Source of the DNA: Haematococcus lacustris
Lineage: Eukaryota; Chlorophyta; Chlorophyceae; Chlamydomonadales; Haematococcaceae
DNA length: 64,000 nt
Direction of reading: 5' to 3'
Assembly: GCA_030144725.1 (NCBI GenBank)
Contig: JASKMD010000026.1
Span: forward strand, 12,887,407-12,951,406
The translations under genes were made by a program, and so were the position numbers. The notes beneath the pieces are model-generated. The model had not been told where the DNA came from. It did not search any database and saw only the letters and a list, made by a program, of their open reading frames with translations. Below, one piece after another: positions 33,606 through 45,700 of this stretch (position 1 is the stretch's first letter; each line of letters opens with the position of its first letter).

Positions 33606-34099
33606 GCGGCCTGGACCCTGCCCCCTAGCACCCCTCGCATCCCCTCGCAACTCCTTGCTCCCCCAAACCCTCCCTGGCCTTCCATAGTCTTCCTACCTCC
33701 TCATACCCCCTTACAGCCCCAGCCCCGCCCTCCCATCCTCCCTCCCACCCCCTCCCAGCCCCAGCCCCGCCCTCCCACCCTCACCCACCTCCTCCCACCC
33801 CCAGCCCTGCACTCCCACCCCCCCTCCCAGCCCCAGCCCCGCCCTCCCACACACTCCCACCCCCTCATCAGCGTCGCCCTCAATTAACACGCAAGCAGAT
33901 GCACCAACTACAGATCTTGAAGCAAACAGGTGTTTCTACTGAGGTCCTGCGGCAGTGGGCTGACAGCAACTGCAGCCGGCTTGACAACCATGGCAGACCT
34001 GGTGGCACAACAGTGCAGCCCACACCGGGGCCGAGCCCACCTGAGCCCACACCGGGGCCGAGCCCACCTGAGCCTTGTGACCTCTTCATCCCCACCCAA

Positions 34100-35157
34100 G
34101 AGGCCTCACCTGAACAGCCAGCAGCAAGGACAGCAGCATACACAGCTCAACAGTTCCTCAGCACAGCCAGGTTGATGTTGAAGACACAAGTCAGCTTCCC
34201 ACATGCCGGCGGCTGTTCATCACAGAGCAATGTGTGGTGGTCAACACTCACCGGCCTGGCGAGCGCACAACTGTGAGCCGGCAACTGCGTGTGGTCTACA
34301 AGTACATGCGGCAAAGAACCCTAGGTAAGCTGAGCTGGGCTGGGCTGGGCTGGGCTGGGCTGGGCTGGGCTGGGCTGGGCTGGGCTGGGCTGGGCTGGGC
34401 TGGGCTGGGCTGGGCTGGGCTGGGCTGGGCTGGGCTGGGCTGGGCTGGGCTGGGCTGGGCTGGGCTGGGCTGGGCTGGGCTGGGCTGGGCTGGGCTGGGC
34501 TGGGCTGGGCTGGGCTGGGCTGGGCTGGGCTGGGCTGGGCTGGGCTGGGCTGGGCTGGGCTGGGCTGGGCTGGGCTGGGCTGGGCTGGGCTGGGCTGGGC
34601 TGGGCTGGGCTGGGCTGGGCTGGGCTGGGCTGGGCTGGGCTGGGCTGGGCTGGGCTGGGCTGGGCTGGGCTGGGCTGGGCTGGGCTGGGCTGGGCTGGGC
34701 TGGGCTGGGCTGGGCTGGGCTGGGCTGGGCTGGGCTGGGCTGGGCTGGGCTGGGCTGGGCTGGGCTGGGCTGGGCTGGGCTGGGCTGGGCTGGGCTGGGC
34801 TGGGCTGGGCTGGGCTGGGCTGGGCTGGGCTGGGCTGGGCTGGGCTGGGCTGGGCTGGGCTGGGCTGGGCTGGGCTGGGCTGGGCTGGGCTGGGCTGGGC
34901 TGGGCTGGGCTGGGCTGGGCTGGGCTGGGCTGCTACAGTGCTACTGTGCTACTGCTAAACTGTGCCTGCTACAGTGCTACTGTGCTACCCTGTTGCTACT
35001 GCTAATGCTGCTGCGGCATGCTACATGTGCTGCATTGCTGCGTTATTGTTTCCTCAGGCGGGTGTTGGAGCGCAAGCTGAAGACCTTGTCAGATGCAGAC
35101 TGGGAGGAGTACGAGAGGTGGATGCGCAAGACCCCACAGGACCAGGACCAAAACTAG
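34100..35157 (+). other. two possible exons around a GGGCT array
   Basis: Upstream of the array the plus strand reads [20 protein letters not shown] and then [14 protein letters not shown], followed by CTAGGTAAGC. After the array, following TTTCCTCAG, it reads VLERKLKTLSDADWEEYERW and ends QDQDQN and TAG (35155-35157). Both look coding, but the codon phases do not match across this junction, so the model is not resolved and no family is recognised. Confidence 0.35.
34327..34932. repeat. pentanucleotide array (GGGCT)n, about 121 copies
   Basis: Essentially pure GGGCT/TGGGC over 606 bp, bracketed by a good donor (GTAAGC at 34325) and an acceptor (CTCAG at about 35057). The plus strand is G-rich. 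The Trp-Ala-Gly-Leu-Gly readings are repeat artefacts. Confidence 0.97.
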
Positions 35158-35218
35158 GACCAGGATCAAGAGGTGAGCCAAAGTAGCATTGGTGAGCCAA
35201 AGAGGCATCCTATCACAC

Positions 35219-35745
35219 TGTGCCATCTACCTGCTTGTGCCACCTACTACTTCATGTCGTGCAGGTGCTGGATGGCGGCTGGCTCAACGCTGACGTCAAT
35301 GGCGCACTACATGGGCGCCTACTTATGGCATGCATGACTTCATTGCAGCCCTGAGATGGGGAGGGTTTGGGGGGTGAGCAGGCCCAGCAGCTCAACAACT
35401 GCTGTCACAGTGCAGACCACATGGCTGAGAGACGCTGATGATGATGGCTGATGGTTGTTGGCTGGATGTAACATGCTGAGTACTACACACTCGGAAGTAG
35501 ATAGGCACCACCTGCCCCTTTCGCCTGGCTAGGATGAGATAACAGGCGGATACTGGGGAAACAGGGTTGGCGGAAGCAAGGAAGGCGGGAGGGGAAAGGC
35601 GAAAAAGATGCCCCGCATGCCTGCATGGGCCCCCTTACGGCGGAACTTACGGATCGGTTAGGCGGAACCTTACGCGTGTGACCACGTATTACGGTAAGTA
35701 ACGTAAGCGTATCCGTAATCCGTATCCCCGAATCGCACAGCCCTG
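35219..35745. mobile_element. inverted partial copy of the inner hAT element
   Basis: Matches about 25528-26049 in opposite orientation and ends at the terminal CACAGCCCTG (35736-35745). Similarity stops near 35219, so the other end is missing. Confidence 0.85.
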
Positions 35746-35762
35746 CGGACGGCTAAGTCGGG

Positions 35763-35812
35763 CACCCCAACTAACAAAAAAGGCAGGAAACCGACCCCTG
35801 GTAGTAGGCCTA
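35763..35812. mobile_element. CAGG-family left-end fragment
   Basis: Reads CACCCCAACTAACAAAAAAG and then GGCAGGAAACCGACCCCTGG, matching the first 50 bp of copies A and B, then diverges. Confidence 0.6.
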
Positions 35813-35837
35813 CTACCCCGGGCGCTTCCACTATCTA

Positions 35838-36092
35838 ATTTAGTTCCGTTTTAGGTGCGTTGTGGCTACATTCTGTGCGGCGAAGCCGCACTTCTGGAGC
35901 AACACTTTGTTTTGGAGCGAAGGGCGGGGCGTGGTAGCACCAAACGCGACTTGCAACGGTAGCCAGTTTGAACCAGCTATGCACTTTTCTAAAATGGTCC
36001 GCGTCCCGCGTTTTTAAGAGCATAATAGGGAACTAAGTCTCTTAAAAAGCAGGCTATTAACTATTATAACGCATGAAAACGGAACTAAATGT
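35838..36092. mobile_element. possible small MITE
   Basis: The word ATTTAGTTCCGTTTT occurs at the left and inverted at the right of this interval,with a further GCGTT in both. AT-rich interior. No target duplication was identified. Confidence 0.35.
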
Positions 36093-37444
36093 AGTTAGTA
36101 ACACTCCTCTACTCTCCGTCAAACTAGATCACGATTGAGACCATGGTTGAAACCAGATTGAGACCACGGCAACGAGGTTACGGAGTTTTGCGAGTTTTGG
36201 CTTAATTATATTTCATCATATTCCATCATGCTTGATCTTATGGGGTCATATCTTAAAGATTATTTCGGGCGCGCCTTATCTCAGATAAGTTATCTGTGAC
36301 CCCCAATCTCAGGATCAGGGCCATGCAGTCAGTCACACAACTCTACACCATGACCGATTTGGGACTCGTCTCCTCCACGAGTTATACTCCCCCACATGCC
36401 ATCCACCTGCGTGCAAAGCTTCATAGCTCAACTGCCACCCCACAGCTCTGTGGCCCTGATGCTGCTTGGAGAACATGATGTCACTTTGAAGACGTCAAAC
36501 TGATAGAGGCCCGGGTTGTTTGATGTGCGGTTTGTTTCAAGAGATCCGCCAATGGGTCAAGGACAACAATTCTATGTCGCTTCCTCTAGGTGCATCGGGT
36601 GCAACACAGTGGAGGACACAGTGGAGGAGGGTGTGTGTAAGCCGTTGATACCTTAGTGTGCGCCGACCCAAATGATCTATTCGGCGAGAAGCGAAGATAG
36701 ATTATGTTTCATTGACCCCGTGTAGGCGCCCTGCACGCCCGGCAGGCATCGCGTTGGGTGTTTGCCGGACATTCCATTTGTGCACAACCAGCTCACTACG
36801 CTAGGTAGATGGGGTCACAGCGATGTGGCTCACCGTGCCAAGGAGACCCGTCTCGCCGCTGTGATTTGTTCGCGGGCACATGTAGCAGTATACGAGCAAA
36901 GACTCCAATGGCTAGCGCTGATTGTCAGATTACGCGGACTAACTCGTGGCTGCCAATGTGATAAACGCTATTGAAAACGGTGCAGTATTGAGAGAGTATC
37001 TGCATGAACATTACCAACCCCATGTTGGGGTCTTCATGAGACCCCAATACGGAAATACGGTATACGGTAAAATACGGCCAGCCGTACTTGGTAACAATGG
37101 CGCCAGGTCATCAAGGCAGCCTTGCTTGGGCTTGTGACGGTAGCGCGGCCTGATGTCAGACACAGCATTGGCAGATGTATATAAGTATATGGCCATGGGC
37201 AGCAACTAGTTGAGGGGGGTGGAGGTGTTCTTGGGAGCCAGTGGTGAATCACCATAGTGACACACATGGGGTCTGTGCCATACAACAGCCGGTGTTAAAC
37301 GCTGCCGTTTTCTAACACTTGTTTGTAGGGAGGACTGGAACTTTCCTCGAGAGCGGACGGCTAAGTGGTCAAACTCTATTCTTGCATGTTCTGGATTACG
37401 AATTGTACCTGTCGCTTGAAGCGCAACTTAACTTCTGAAGACTG
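36093..37444. other. upstream region of the DHHC gene
   Basis: No gene is supported. Positions 36950-37040 match the right end of the CAGG family (CATTACCAACCCCATGTTGG) without the left part. The 5' UTR and promoter of the DHHC gene should lie near the end of this stretch; no clear TATA box is seen. Confidence 0.5.
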
Positions 37445-40400
37445 ATGCAAGATGAGGCGACCGCAGTTGTGCCGGTTACCCCTTCCCCCGATGTGCGGAA
37501 AATCAATGTAACCGTGGCATGCGTGTTGCTATGCTTCGGATTTCTTTACTATGTTGCGGTGGCCCTTGTGGTGAGTAGCTACACGATAAGCAGCAGCAGC
37601 AACGGCCAGTCCAAAGAGGCGCCACTCCTATCCATGCCTGCCATGTCTCCATCACTGCAGTGGAGCAGAATCTTATATCAATAAGATAAACGCAGCAGTG
37701 ATAACAGAATGCACGTCCAAAACATTTGCACTGCAATGAGCCTCATCTTAGCCCTAACATGCCCCCCTGCAGCTCGTTCCCTGGCTGAGCTTTTCGGTCC
37801 CCGGCTTGACCAACTTCACTATCCTTTCCTTCAACACCGCCCTCGCCCTTTACTGCTTTTTATTCTGTGTTTTTGTGGACCCTGGCAAGTGAGCAGCACC
37901 AGCGGCACCAGAAGCATCAGCAGCACTAGCAGCAGCACCAGGCTCCAGTCCACAGGCACTCTTATCCTAGCCACGACACATACCACTTGCACTCACTGCC
38001 TGCCTGCTCCCATCTCTTTCACTGACACTGAGGTTGCTCCCCATGTGTGGCTTGCCCCTGCTGTGGTGCAGAGTGCCTCAGGGCTGGCAGCCTGACCAGG
38101 AAGCCTGCAGCGTCCAGGAAGTCAAGAAGGTGCGTAGCCATGCCATGAGGCGCCCTCTTAACCACTATTCCCAGCCACTGATGACCCAGCCCCCTTGTCC
38201 CTCACTAGGGCCTCCATTTGAGCCGGATCAGAAGTACCCACTAGCATACACTATCAGCCACTAGTAGCCACTAACTAGATCCGGCTCAAACAGTGTTATT
38301 GGGCTGTGTGGAGTAAACCCAGTGCACATGGCACATGAGCCGCCTACCACCTACAATATTGCCTGACCCTAGGGCTATGATGTAGAGTTGGCATGACAAA
38401 AGGGGTGTTACACTCAGCCGGTCCTGACCAAAAGAACACACCTCCCTGGTAGCTCGTGATGACCTGATGACCCAGTCATTGACTGCTGCCAGGGAGTTGG
38501 GCCAGCCAGGGAGGAGAGCAGCCCTGGGGCATGCCCTGGCTACCCTCCCACCAGATGGCTATGGGCTTAACATCTGTTTGGCTGTGTGGTGGCTGCAGAG
38601 TGGAGGGGCACGCTACTGCCAGAAATGCCAGCAGTGGAAGCCGCCTCGCAGCCACCACTGTCGCGTATGCCGGCGCTGCGTCCTACGTATGGACCACCAC
38701 TGCCCCTGGACCAACTCGTGCATTGGGCATGCGAACCATAGAGCCTTCCTGCACTTCCTCTTTTGTAGGTGGCGGTGGCGGTGGGGTGGAAATCAACCTG
38801 CTGTGAAAGGCAGCCAGCACCTCGTCCCTCACTAGGGACCACTAGGGACCACAAGGGGCCACTAGGGACCACTGCATGGGGGCGGTGTTTTGGCTGTGGG
38901 GAGTTCTATACCCATGCACATGGCATGAGCGCCTTCCACCTACACTATTGCCTGACCCCTGTGACAGGGCTGTAGTCTAGAGTGGGCACGACAAACATGA
39001 TGTAAGCTGATGACAGCTCAAGAGGGGGCACACACTGCTATGCCACAGCAGGAGGCTGCTGCTGGGCCTTGGGTGGGCGGTCTCGCAGCAGCTTGTAGCC
39101 CCAGCTCGGGGTGCTTCTTGCCCTTGGTTGGCAGAGCTGCCTGGTCTGGCCACCAGCACAGCTCAAGTGGGCGCCACTTGCTCTCCTCAATGCGCTGCAT
39201 GTTCAGAGCTGCATTTCAGTTCCTGTCTACCCACGTGCCTGGCTGTGGTGCTGGCTTGGCTTTAGCAGCCTTACCCTGGGCCTTGCCTTTGCCCTTGGTG
39301 GGCTGGCTGAAGGTAATCAGCGCAGCCACATTGGCTGGTTGTACTGGTCTTTACGGCGGACACTGACAGCAGCAGTGCGTCCATCATTGTCAGCAGCAGG
39401 AGCAGCAGCAGCAATGGCAGCAGCCAGGATGAGCTGCAAGCATCACCCCCGTTGCTGGCATAGCCACAGCAGCAGCAACGACCAACATGTGACCATGCAG
39501 CACTTGGCCCGTGGCCCCAGCGTGATGTACAGCCCCCCTAGTGTGCTCTAGTCCATGTTTTTTCATGGCTGACTTTTAAGGCTTACCAATACGGCCTGAC
39601 CAGTATGTTGGCTCCAATGGCCTAACCACAGATGGCAGCACAGACAGCGCCCGGCATGACAGCTGTGTGCTTTGTGCCCACGTTGACTGCTGTGTGCTTT
39701 GTGCTTCATTTCTAAGTCTGATCTCATGGGCCTCAGAACCTCTGCCATGACTAGAGCCCTGGAGTACAGTTCCACGTGCAGCAGCAACGCCGGAGACAGT
39801 TGGACCGCATGCTGGCGGCTGCCATGTAACGATGGTGATGACACACAGTTCTGGCCTGGGCTGCCCTTCCTGCCACCGCCCCTCACCCAGCCTGGCCTTG
39901 TCTGGCCTGGCTGCAGACGTCTCCGCGGCCCTGGTGCATACCCTGGGGCTGATTGTGGCGCACGCCCTACACACCTTGCAGACCAGCCAGCAGCGTGGAG
40001 TGCTCAGGTGCAGCCAGCAGCAGCAGTGGCAGTGGCAGCAGCAGTAGCAGCAGCAGTGGCGACAGCAACAGAAGCAGTGGCATCAGCAGCAGCAGCAGGA
40101 GCAGCAGCAGCAGCAGCAGCTGGACTCGCATGCACAGCCTGTCCTCTGCCGCCACCTCCCCTTGCCTGGCCTCTGCCGCCTCGCACCCTGCCTGCCTACC
40201 ACCCCACTTGCTTGCCTGTGCCTGCCAGCAGTGGCAGCGGCAGTAGCAGCAGCTGTGGCAGTGGCAGCAGCAGTCGTCGCAGCTGAGGACCAGGGGCGCT
40301 GTGGTGCTGGTCAGCTGGGCCACTTCTGTTTCAGGGTTATGCTTCAGGGTTATGCTCCCATGGCATTCAGCAGCCCACATCCCACCTGCAGACCACAGCC

Positions 40401-42394
40401 ACCAACAGCATGCAGCAAGTGAAGTTGAGCAAGCAGTTGCCAGAGTGCTGGGCCTGGACTGCCCCTGCTGCCTGAAGCTGCGCTGCGCTGTGGCTGCAGA
40501 ACAGGACCCCAGAGCATCCCCATACACTTGCGAGAGGAGGGCCTGCAGCGGGTGTGGTTGTGGGCGGCGATGCAGGTGGGTAGGCAGCCAGCACCCACAG
40601 GCACGAAAGAGACAGCGTAAGCACAGCCACGAAGAGTACGCAAGCTGAGCTATGCTTGCTTTGAAGTAGTTGTTATAGCAGCCAACCAACTGCACAGCTT
40701 GCCAGACTTGTTGGCTGTGTAGAGGAGTGTGGCGGGTGACCACAAGCTGGCGTGACAGGGCAACACCATACACAAATTGACGCAACCAACCTTGGGGTAG
40801 GAGTAGGGGTAGGAGTAGGGGTAGGAGTAGGGGTAGGGGTTAGGGTAAGGGGTGTTGGCACCATTTTAGCACAGTGCTGAGAACGCTGTGACTGTATGGT
40901 TCATGACCTCGTGGACATGGCTGCACCACTGCTGTGCATGCCTGGCGTGCCTGGTGTGGCTTGCCATGTGTGCAGACCTTGGCCTTTGCCCTGGCCCTGC
41001 CCATCACCTTGGGTCTAGTGATGCTCCTCGTCTGGCACCTGCAGCTCACTTGCCACAACAAGACAACCATAGAGTATCAAGAGGTGAGGGGGCTTGACCT
41101 GGACCTGACCTGGACCTGACCTGACCTGACCTGACCTGACCTGACCTGACCTGACCTGACCTGACCTGACCTGACCTGACCTGACCTGACCTGACCTGAC
41201 CTGACCTGACCTGACCTGACCTGACCTGACCTGACCTGACCTGACCTGACCTGACCTGACCTGACCTGACCTGACCTGACCTGACCTGACCTGACCTGAC
41301 CTGACCTGACCTGACCTGACCTGACCTGACCTGACCTGACCTGACCTGACCTGACCTGACCTGACCTGACCTGACCTGACCTGACCTGACCTGACCTGAC
41401 CTGACCTGACCTGACCTGGCCTGGCCTGGCCTGACCTGACCTGACCTGACCTGACCTGGCCTGGCCTGGCCTGGACCGGACCTGACCTGACCTGACCTGA
41501 CCTGACCTGACCTGACCTGACCTGACCTGACTCGACCTGACCTGACCTGACCCGACACGACACGATCTTCCTGAGGCTTGACCAGAGGAAGCTGTGTTGT
41601 CGTACAGACTTAATGACTTGCCACGTGTGATGAATGAGTGGCTTGCTGCTGTCTGGCAGTTTCAAGACCTAGGGTTATGACCATCTGGCATATGAGCAAG
41701 CACCACATAACACAAATGGCAAGGAGGCGACCCGCCCGCATGATATGATGGCTCTAATGGCCAGAGCAGTACTAGGCCGCACCTGGAAGCAGGCAGGGCA
41801 GGCACCAGCTGGAGCTTAACACCAGCTAGCCTATTTAGGCATAAGCAGTCGTCGGTAGGCAGTTGAGATCGGGGCTGCTGCCTCCGAATGGTCTCCTGTC
41901 CTCTGTGCCCTCCATCAGAAGCAGCCATCAGCCTTGCATAAGGGCACATGTAGTGCTTAAGATGCAAGCCGCAACCTGGTACAACCCCGTTGACAGCCGA
42001 CAGCCATTGACCCCCGTTTATAGCTGGATTACGCACCCATGCTAGCCAGCCCCTTGCCCACTGCCAATCACACAGCACGCACACAGGTTCTAACTGCTAG
42101 CCAGGCTCTCGCTTTAGCCCCCTGCCAGTTACAGAACATTTGCACATGTATGCCAGAGTGATCATTCAGCTGTTTGCCTTCTGCTGCTTGCCACAGGGGG
42201 TTACTGCCAGCATTCAGGCAGCAGCAGGGGGCGCGGAGTTGGCCCTGCACCCCTACGACCTGGGCCTGTGTGCCAACCTACACGAGGCCATGGGCGAGTC
42301 CTTGGCCTCGTGGGTGCTCCCGCCCTGCAGCGGCACGCAAGGCGGCACACGATACTCCACAGTGTGGGACGAGCGGGCGCTGGGGTTGTCCTGA
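37445..42394 (+). CDS. DHHC-type protein S-palmitoyltransferase
   Basis: Eight exons keep phase: 37445-37570, 37773-37888, 38072-38129, 38599-38764, 39917-40007, 40500-40575, 40976-41083 and 42197-42394, giving 312 residues. Two N-terminal transmembrane helices (about 20-42 and 58-78) precede DPGK. The Cys-rich domain (about 105-140) reads [18 protein letters not shown], then [20 protein letters not shown], with catalytic DHHC at residues 132-135. Two more helices follow, with TTIE at 241-244 matching the family's TTxE motif after helix 4. The enzyme transfers palmitate to cytoplasmic cysteines at Golgi or plasma-type membranes. Intron 3 holds a solo Fanzor flank, intron 4 holds Fanzor fragment D and AGC repeats, and intron 7 holds a 455-bp CCTGA array. 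Confidence 0.92.
38195..38402 (-). repeat. solo copy of the Fanzor 3' flank
   Basis: Near-identical to 19115-19320, including the 74-bp MITE (38217-38290), but no Fanzor coding sequence adjoins it. It lies in intron 3 of the DHHC gene and is joined at 38402 to the 56-bp repeat also found at 31439-31494. Confidence 0.85.
38822..39015 (-). ncRNA. conserved 3' flank of Fanzor D (candidate omega-RNA region)
   Basis: Aligns with 19115-19363 but lacks the 74-bp MITE; instead it has tandem CACTAGGGAC units at 38830-38875. Holds the same AGCTGTCATCAGCT hairpin next to the stop of fragment D. Transcription is not shown by sequence. Confidence 0.35.
39018..39345 (-). pseudogene. Fanzor D, C-terminal fragment in DHHC intron 4
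   Basis: The minus strand reads a Lys/Ala/Pro linker ([20 protein letters not shown]), then TWVDRN, an in-frame TGA (39216-39218), then [20 protein letters not shown], closely matching the end of Fanzor A. The second aspartate of DRD is asparagine here. RuvC-I and II are absent. Confidence 0.8.
40008..40270. repeat. AGC/AGTGGC low-complexity tract
   Basis: Irregular AGCAGC and AGTGGC units in intron 5 of the DHHC gene. A second AGCAGC patch is at 39370-39430. Confidence 0.8.
40796..40850. repeat. GGGGTAGGAGTA minisatellite
   Basis: Alternating GGGGTA and GGAGTA units, ending in GGGGTTAGGG, in intron 6 of the DHHC gene. Confidence 0.9.
41098..41555. repeat. pentanucleotide array (CCTGA)n
   Basis: About 90 copies of CCTGA, with short runs of the variant CCTGG near 41415-41475, in intron 7 of the DHHC gene, starting 15 bp after the donor at 41084. 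Confidence 0.97.
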
Positions 42395-42753
42395 CGCCGC
42401 CTCATCGTACCGCACCGGGGGTCTCACCCGACTTGGCCTAGTCAGCGCAGGGGTGACTTTACCTGACTGGGTTGATATTACTTACCACTACTGAACATTG
42501 CTCTCATCACCAAATAGCCTCAGGAATCATCTTGTTCTTGCCATTGCTTGAAGAGGGTGCGACGCTTACTACATGTGTCACAAGCAAGGGTCCTGGTGCC
42601 CGGGCGGGGTGAGGCCACGCTTGGCTGTTCGATAGCTACATACACACGGTATAGGTCCGCCACTGTACCAGCTCAGCTCTAAGACAACTGCTCGTAAACC
42701 CTGCACAATCGCGTTCAAACCAACCACGACAAAGCCGTCTTCCACTTCCCTTC
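42395..42753. other. region between the convergent DHHC and SDA1 genes
   Basis: The two genes converge here, with stops 360 bp apart. No repeat or terminator-like structure stands out. Confidence 0.6.
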
Positions 42754-45700
42754 TCAAGTTCTCCCACCGCCCCTGACATGTCCCTTGAAGTTCTTCTTGC
42801 TGTAGTTCCGCTTGGCGGTGTCGGCGCGGCGTTGGAGCTGTGAGAAGCGAGCAGCCAGGGGCATGTCCTTCTTGCGCTGCTTCTGCCGCTCGCTGAGGCC
42901 GCCGGTCTTTGCCTTCTTCGCGGCGCTGCTTGACCCAAACTTGTCTCGGCCCTCGCGCCCGGCCATGACGCTGGCCAGTCGCGCCTCCTTGTCGTGAGCG
43001 CGTTTTCTCTTGCCTGCAGAAGCAGCACCGTGAGCGCCGACGTGCTAGGTGCGGCGTGAGAACACCTCAAGATCCCCGCAGTTGCTGCTGGTCGCAACAG
43101 CGCTCAACATGCCTGGTACTACATGTGGAGGCCTAGGCCACTAATGAATGAACCCGCTTGCCCGCCTGCCCTCACAGGGACGGTATGCCAGCAACGCAGG
43201 CTCCTTCCCAGGCATCGTGTCACCCCTGGACCAGCCAGCCCTGCCTTGGTATGCGAAACCGTTCCCTGTGTGGTTAGCGTCTCGTGCCATGTCAGGCAGC
43301 CCCCTAAGAAGCCGTCCCACACACCTTCCAGAGAGCCTGCGGTGACTTTGGCCTCGTTGAGGTGCGCACGGCGTCGCTCCAGCGCTGCAGCTTCCTCTGC
43401 CTCCTCCTCTGCTGCCAGCAGCAGCCGATTGCGCTTGGCCTTGCTCATGCTCTTCAGCCCGTGCTTGGCCAGCGCAGCTTCCACCAGCCGCTTGTGCTTT
43501 AAACGCCTGCCCAGCAGCCACACACAGCTGGTGACTGACCCCCCGTGTCAGCACAAGCTGGTGGCGGCAGTGAGGTACCACAAGCAGTGGTGCCCTGTTT
43601 AATGTGACCTACACACTATCACCATGCGTCACCACCACGCATTGCCTGATGAACTGATATAAGGCCCCAGCTCGCCCTGATCTCCTCCACCCCTCAGCTC
43701 TCACTTGATGCGCTCGAAATCCTCAGCGGTGAGGAAACGCTCTGCTTCAATGCGCTGCCCACTCCCCTCTGCCACGCCACTAGCTGCTGCTGCTGCGGCG
43801 GCCGCTTCTGCCTCAGTGGCTACATCCTTCTGCTGCTTGGCAAGGAGCAGCTTCCGCTTCAGTGCTGCGATACTGTGTGGCACATTGCAGCAGCAGCATT
43901 TTGGTGCAGTGAGCAATGAGGGCACAGGGAGGGAGGAGGGAGGAGGGAGGAGGGAGGAGGGAGGAGGGAGGAGGGAGGAGGGAGGAGGGAGGAGGGAGGA
44001 GGGAGGAGGGAGGAGGGAGGAGGGAGGAGGGAGGAGGGAGGAGGGAGGAGGGAGGGGGCAATACCAGCAAGCCCTGAAGGTTAGGTTCTTCATCATGCAG
44101 CTGAGCAGCAACCCTGCCGAACCGCACCTGTCTTCCTGTGGCTCCAATCTTGCCTTCTTTGCTGCTGGCTGCTGCTGCCCCTCACGCTCCTCGTCATCTT
44201 CCTCGCTTCCCTCTTCTCCACTGCTTGCCTCCTGGCTGCTGCCATCCACCTCTTCCCAGCTTCCTGAACTGCTGTCTCCCTCACCCTCCTTGTCACTGCC
44301 TGCACCTGGCAGCGTTTCAAGGGCAGAGAAGGTATGGCAGAAGAGTATTATCGCTTAGGTATTATCGCTTAGTATTATCGAATAGCTAGCAAGGAAGAGT
44401 GAGAAATGAGATGTGTGTCTGTAGAACTGCATTGTAGGAAGTGGGGTATGCTGGTATGCAGTGCGAGCAATGAATTGGGAAGAAAAGGTGGGGGTTCACT
44501 GGAAGGAGGAGGAGGAAGAAGCGCGGCTTCACCTTCGCTGTCTTCTTGGCTGTCACTTTCACTGCCGCCTTCGTCATCGGACATGTCACTGACGTCTTCA
44601 CTGTCGCTGCTGCCCTCCTCCGCGCTGCCTTCCGCCGCCGCCTTTTCCCGCAGTGCCTTGCACATTCCCTTCTTCTTCGCAGCTTTTTCAGAGCCATTCG
44701 TGCCCCCTGGCTCATCTTCAGCCTCGCTGCCCGACATCGACTCGAGCTCCGCATCATCGCCATCGTCGTCACCGTCGCTGCTGTCGCTGTCGCTGAAGTG
44801 GACTTCGTCGTCCGAAGCACCTTGGCCCGCCGCTAGAGCCTCCTCGAGCAACGCAGCGCCATCGACGCGCTCTGCCACGGAGGCCTCGCCGTATGCACGT
44901 GGCCGGCTCGCCAGGTCCGCTCCGCGTCCGCGATCCTTCTTCGCAAGGAGTTCAGGTTGCAACTCCCTGAGCACGCACGAAGCAACCAGCCAAGGTGGCA
45001 ACGGGTGAATGGGTGACCATCGGCGCAACAATGCGCCGCACACCGCCCGCTGACCGCACACGGTCCGTCCAGTCAAGGCGCACTGGCCATCCACGTTTTC
45101 TGGCGCTGTACGCAACTCAACTCACCGGTACAAGCTGATGAGTGCGCGCGCAGCGTTGACCACCTGCTTATCTTTGTACTTTTTGTAGGCCACCAGATCC
45201 TGAGCAGCGCAGAGTATGCAAGCCAAGGTCGCGCAAGCAGACAACCTGCATCGGACTGCAGCGCCCTGCTCCTAGCAGCTGGCGGCCAGTGTGCCTGCTG
45301 TGTTGTGCGGCGCTAACCAGCAAGTCACAGTGATGATAAGGATGTGGCAGGCCCTAATAATCCAATGACACCTGGCTCACCTTCACATTTTACATTTCAT
45401 CAGACTTGCTGTGGCTGGTTCTGCGAGGAGCAGCATCATATCTGTGCTTGTGCTTACTGCCTAGTGCTGCAGCAATGCCATGCCTGGCGAACACCGTGTT
45501 ACAATGATGGCGAGGAGTGGGAGTGCAGCCCACCTGCAGCAGTTCCTCTGTCATGATCAGCGGGCAGCGCAAACACAGCTCCCGCACTGTCTTCAGTCCC
45601 ACAGTCATCATTTCTGGGCGTGCCCTGCGTCCAGCAGCCAGGCCAACACCAGTGCTTCTTCAGGCAACGCCAGTGCCTGATGAGGAACCGCCAGCCAGCC

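Noticed and set aside
41015..41665. Frame rich in Gly-Gln-Val-Arg-Ser
   Set aside because: Reading of the CCTGA array in DHHC intron 7.
42636..43097. Separate gene overlapping the end of SDA1
   Set aside because: It is an alternative frame of SDA1 exon 17, which has clear family sequence and correct phase.
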